Positions 5,569 through 5,590 of a DNA stretch of 5,590 nt are shown here, in pieces; within the stretch, counting starts at the first letter, position 1; the number at the start of each line of letters is the position of its first letter. The notes below the pieces were generated by a model. It made no database searches. It saw nothing but the letters and a program-made list of their open reading frames with translations, and was not told where the DNA came from. The DNA is taken from positions 1-5,590 of the forward strand of contig JAFDYP010000166.1 in assembly GCA_018267355.1 (NCBI GenBank), written 5' to 3'. The translations under genes were made by a program, and so were the position numbers. Source of the DNA: Bacteroidota bacterium (lineage in GTDB: Bacteria; Bacteroidota; Bacteroidia; Chitinophagales; LD1).

Positions 5569-5590
5569 ACCTAGTCAAACTAAAATACAC

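Overview
The window looks like an ordinary housekeeping stretch of a Bacteroidota chromosome, probably from the Chitinophagales or Sphingobacteriales side of the phylum (inferred from gene content and style; no marker gene fixes the genus). Three things point there. None of the five protein starts with a readable leader has a clear Shine-Dalgarno sequence; the leaders are A/T-rich. The secreted protein has an '...ASA|Q' signal-peptidase site, as is usual in this phylum. The RNase Y, ZapA, coiled-coil and DUF4142 proteins also have the look of Bacteroidota versions.

Layout. Positions 1-285 hold no convincing gene, only a 15-bp palindrome and small hairpins upstream of rnhB. rnhB (RNase HII, + strand, 286-894, TTG start) converges on a minus-strand block. 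That block reads, from its own 5' end: a small conserved coiled-coil protein (3053-3337), zapA (2766-3050), a short terminator-like hairpin overlapping the zapA stop, then rny (RNase Y, 1058-2662) with a clear terminator at 1003-1036. Upstream of the block, and separated from it by a strong hairpin at 3457-3486, lies a minus-strand lipoprotein gene with a DUF4142 domain (3517-4110). It is divergent from a secreted sialidase-like beta-propeller protein (+ strand, 4378-5526). The window ends in a short non-coding tail with a 9-nt periodic repeat.

How the genes fit together. The coiled-coil protein and ZapA are translationally abutted (TAG-TG-ATG) and probably act together at the FtsZ ring. RNase Y is the membrane-anchored endonuclease that starts mRNA decay, and RNase HII removes ribonucleotides from DNA. 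The DUF4142 lipoprotein and the propeller protein are envelope or periplasmic proteins with no shown link to the division/RNA block.

I see no mobile element, CRISPR array, tRNA, rRNA or obvious new multi-gene system. The most unusual sequence features are two short tandem patterns: five 7-nt units right against the start codon of the coiled-coil gene, and four 9-nt units after the propeller gene. A possible two-state RNA leader in front of rny and the uncharacterised propeller protein are also worth a look.
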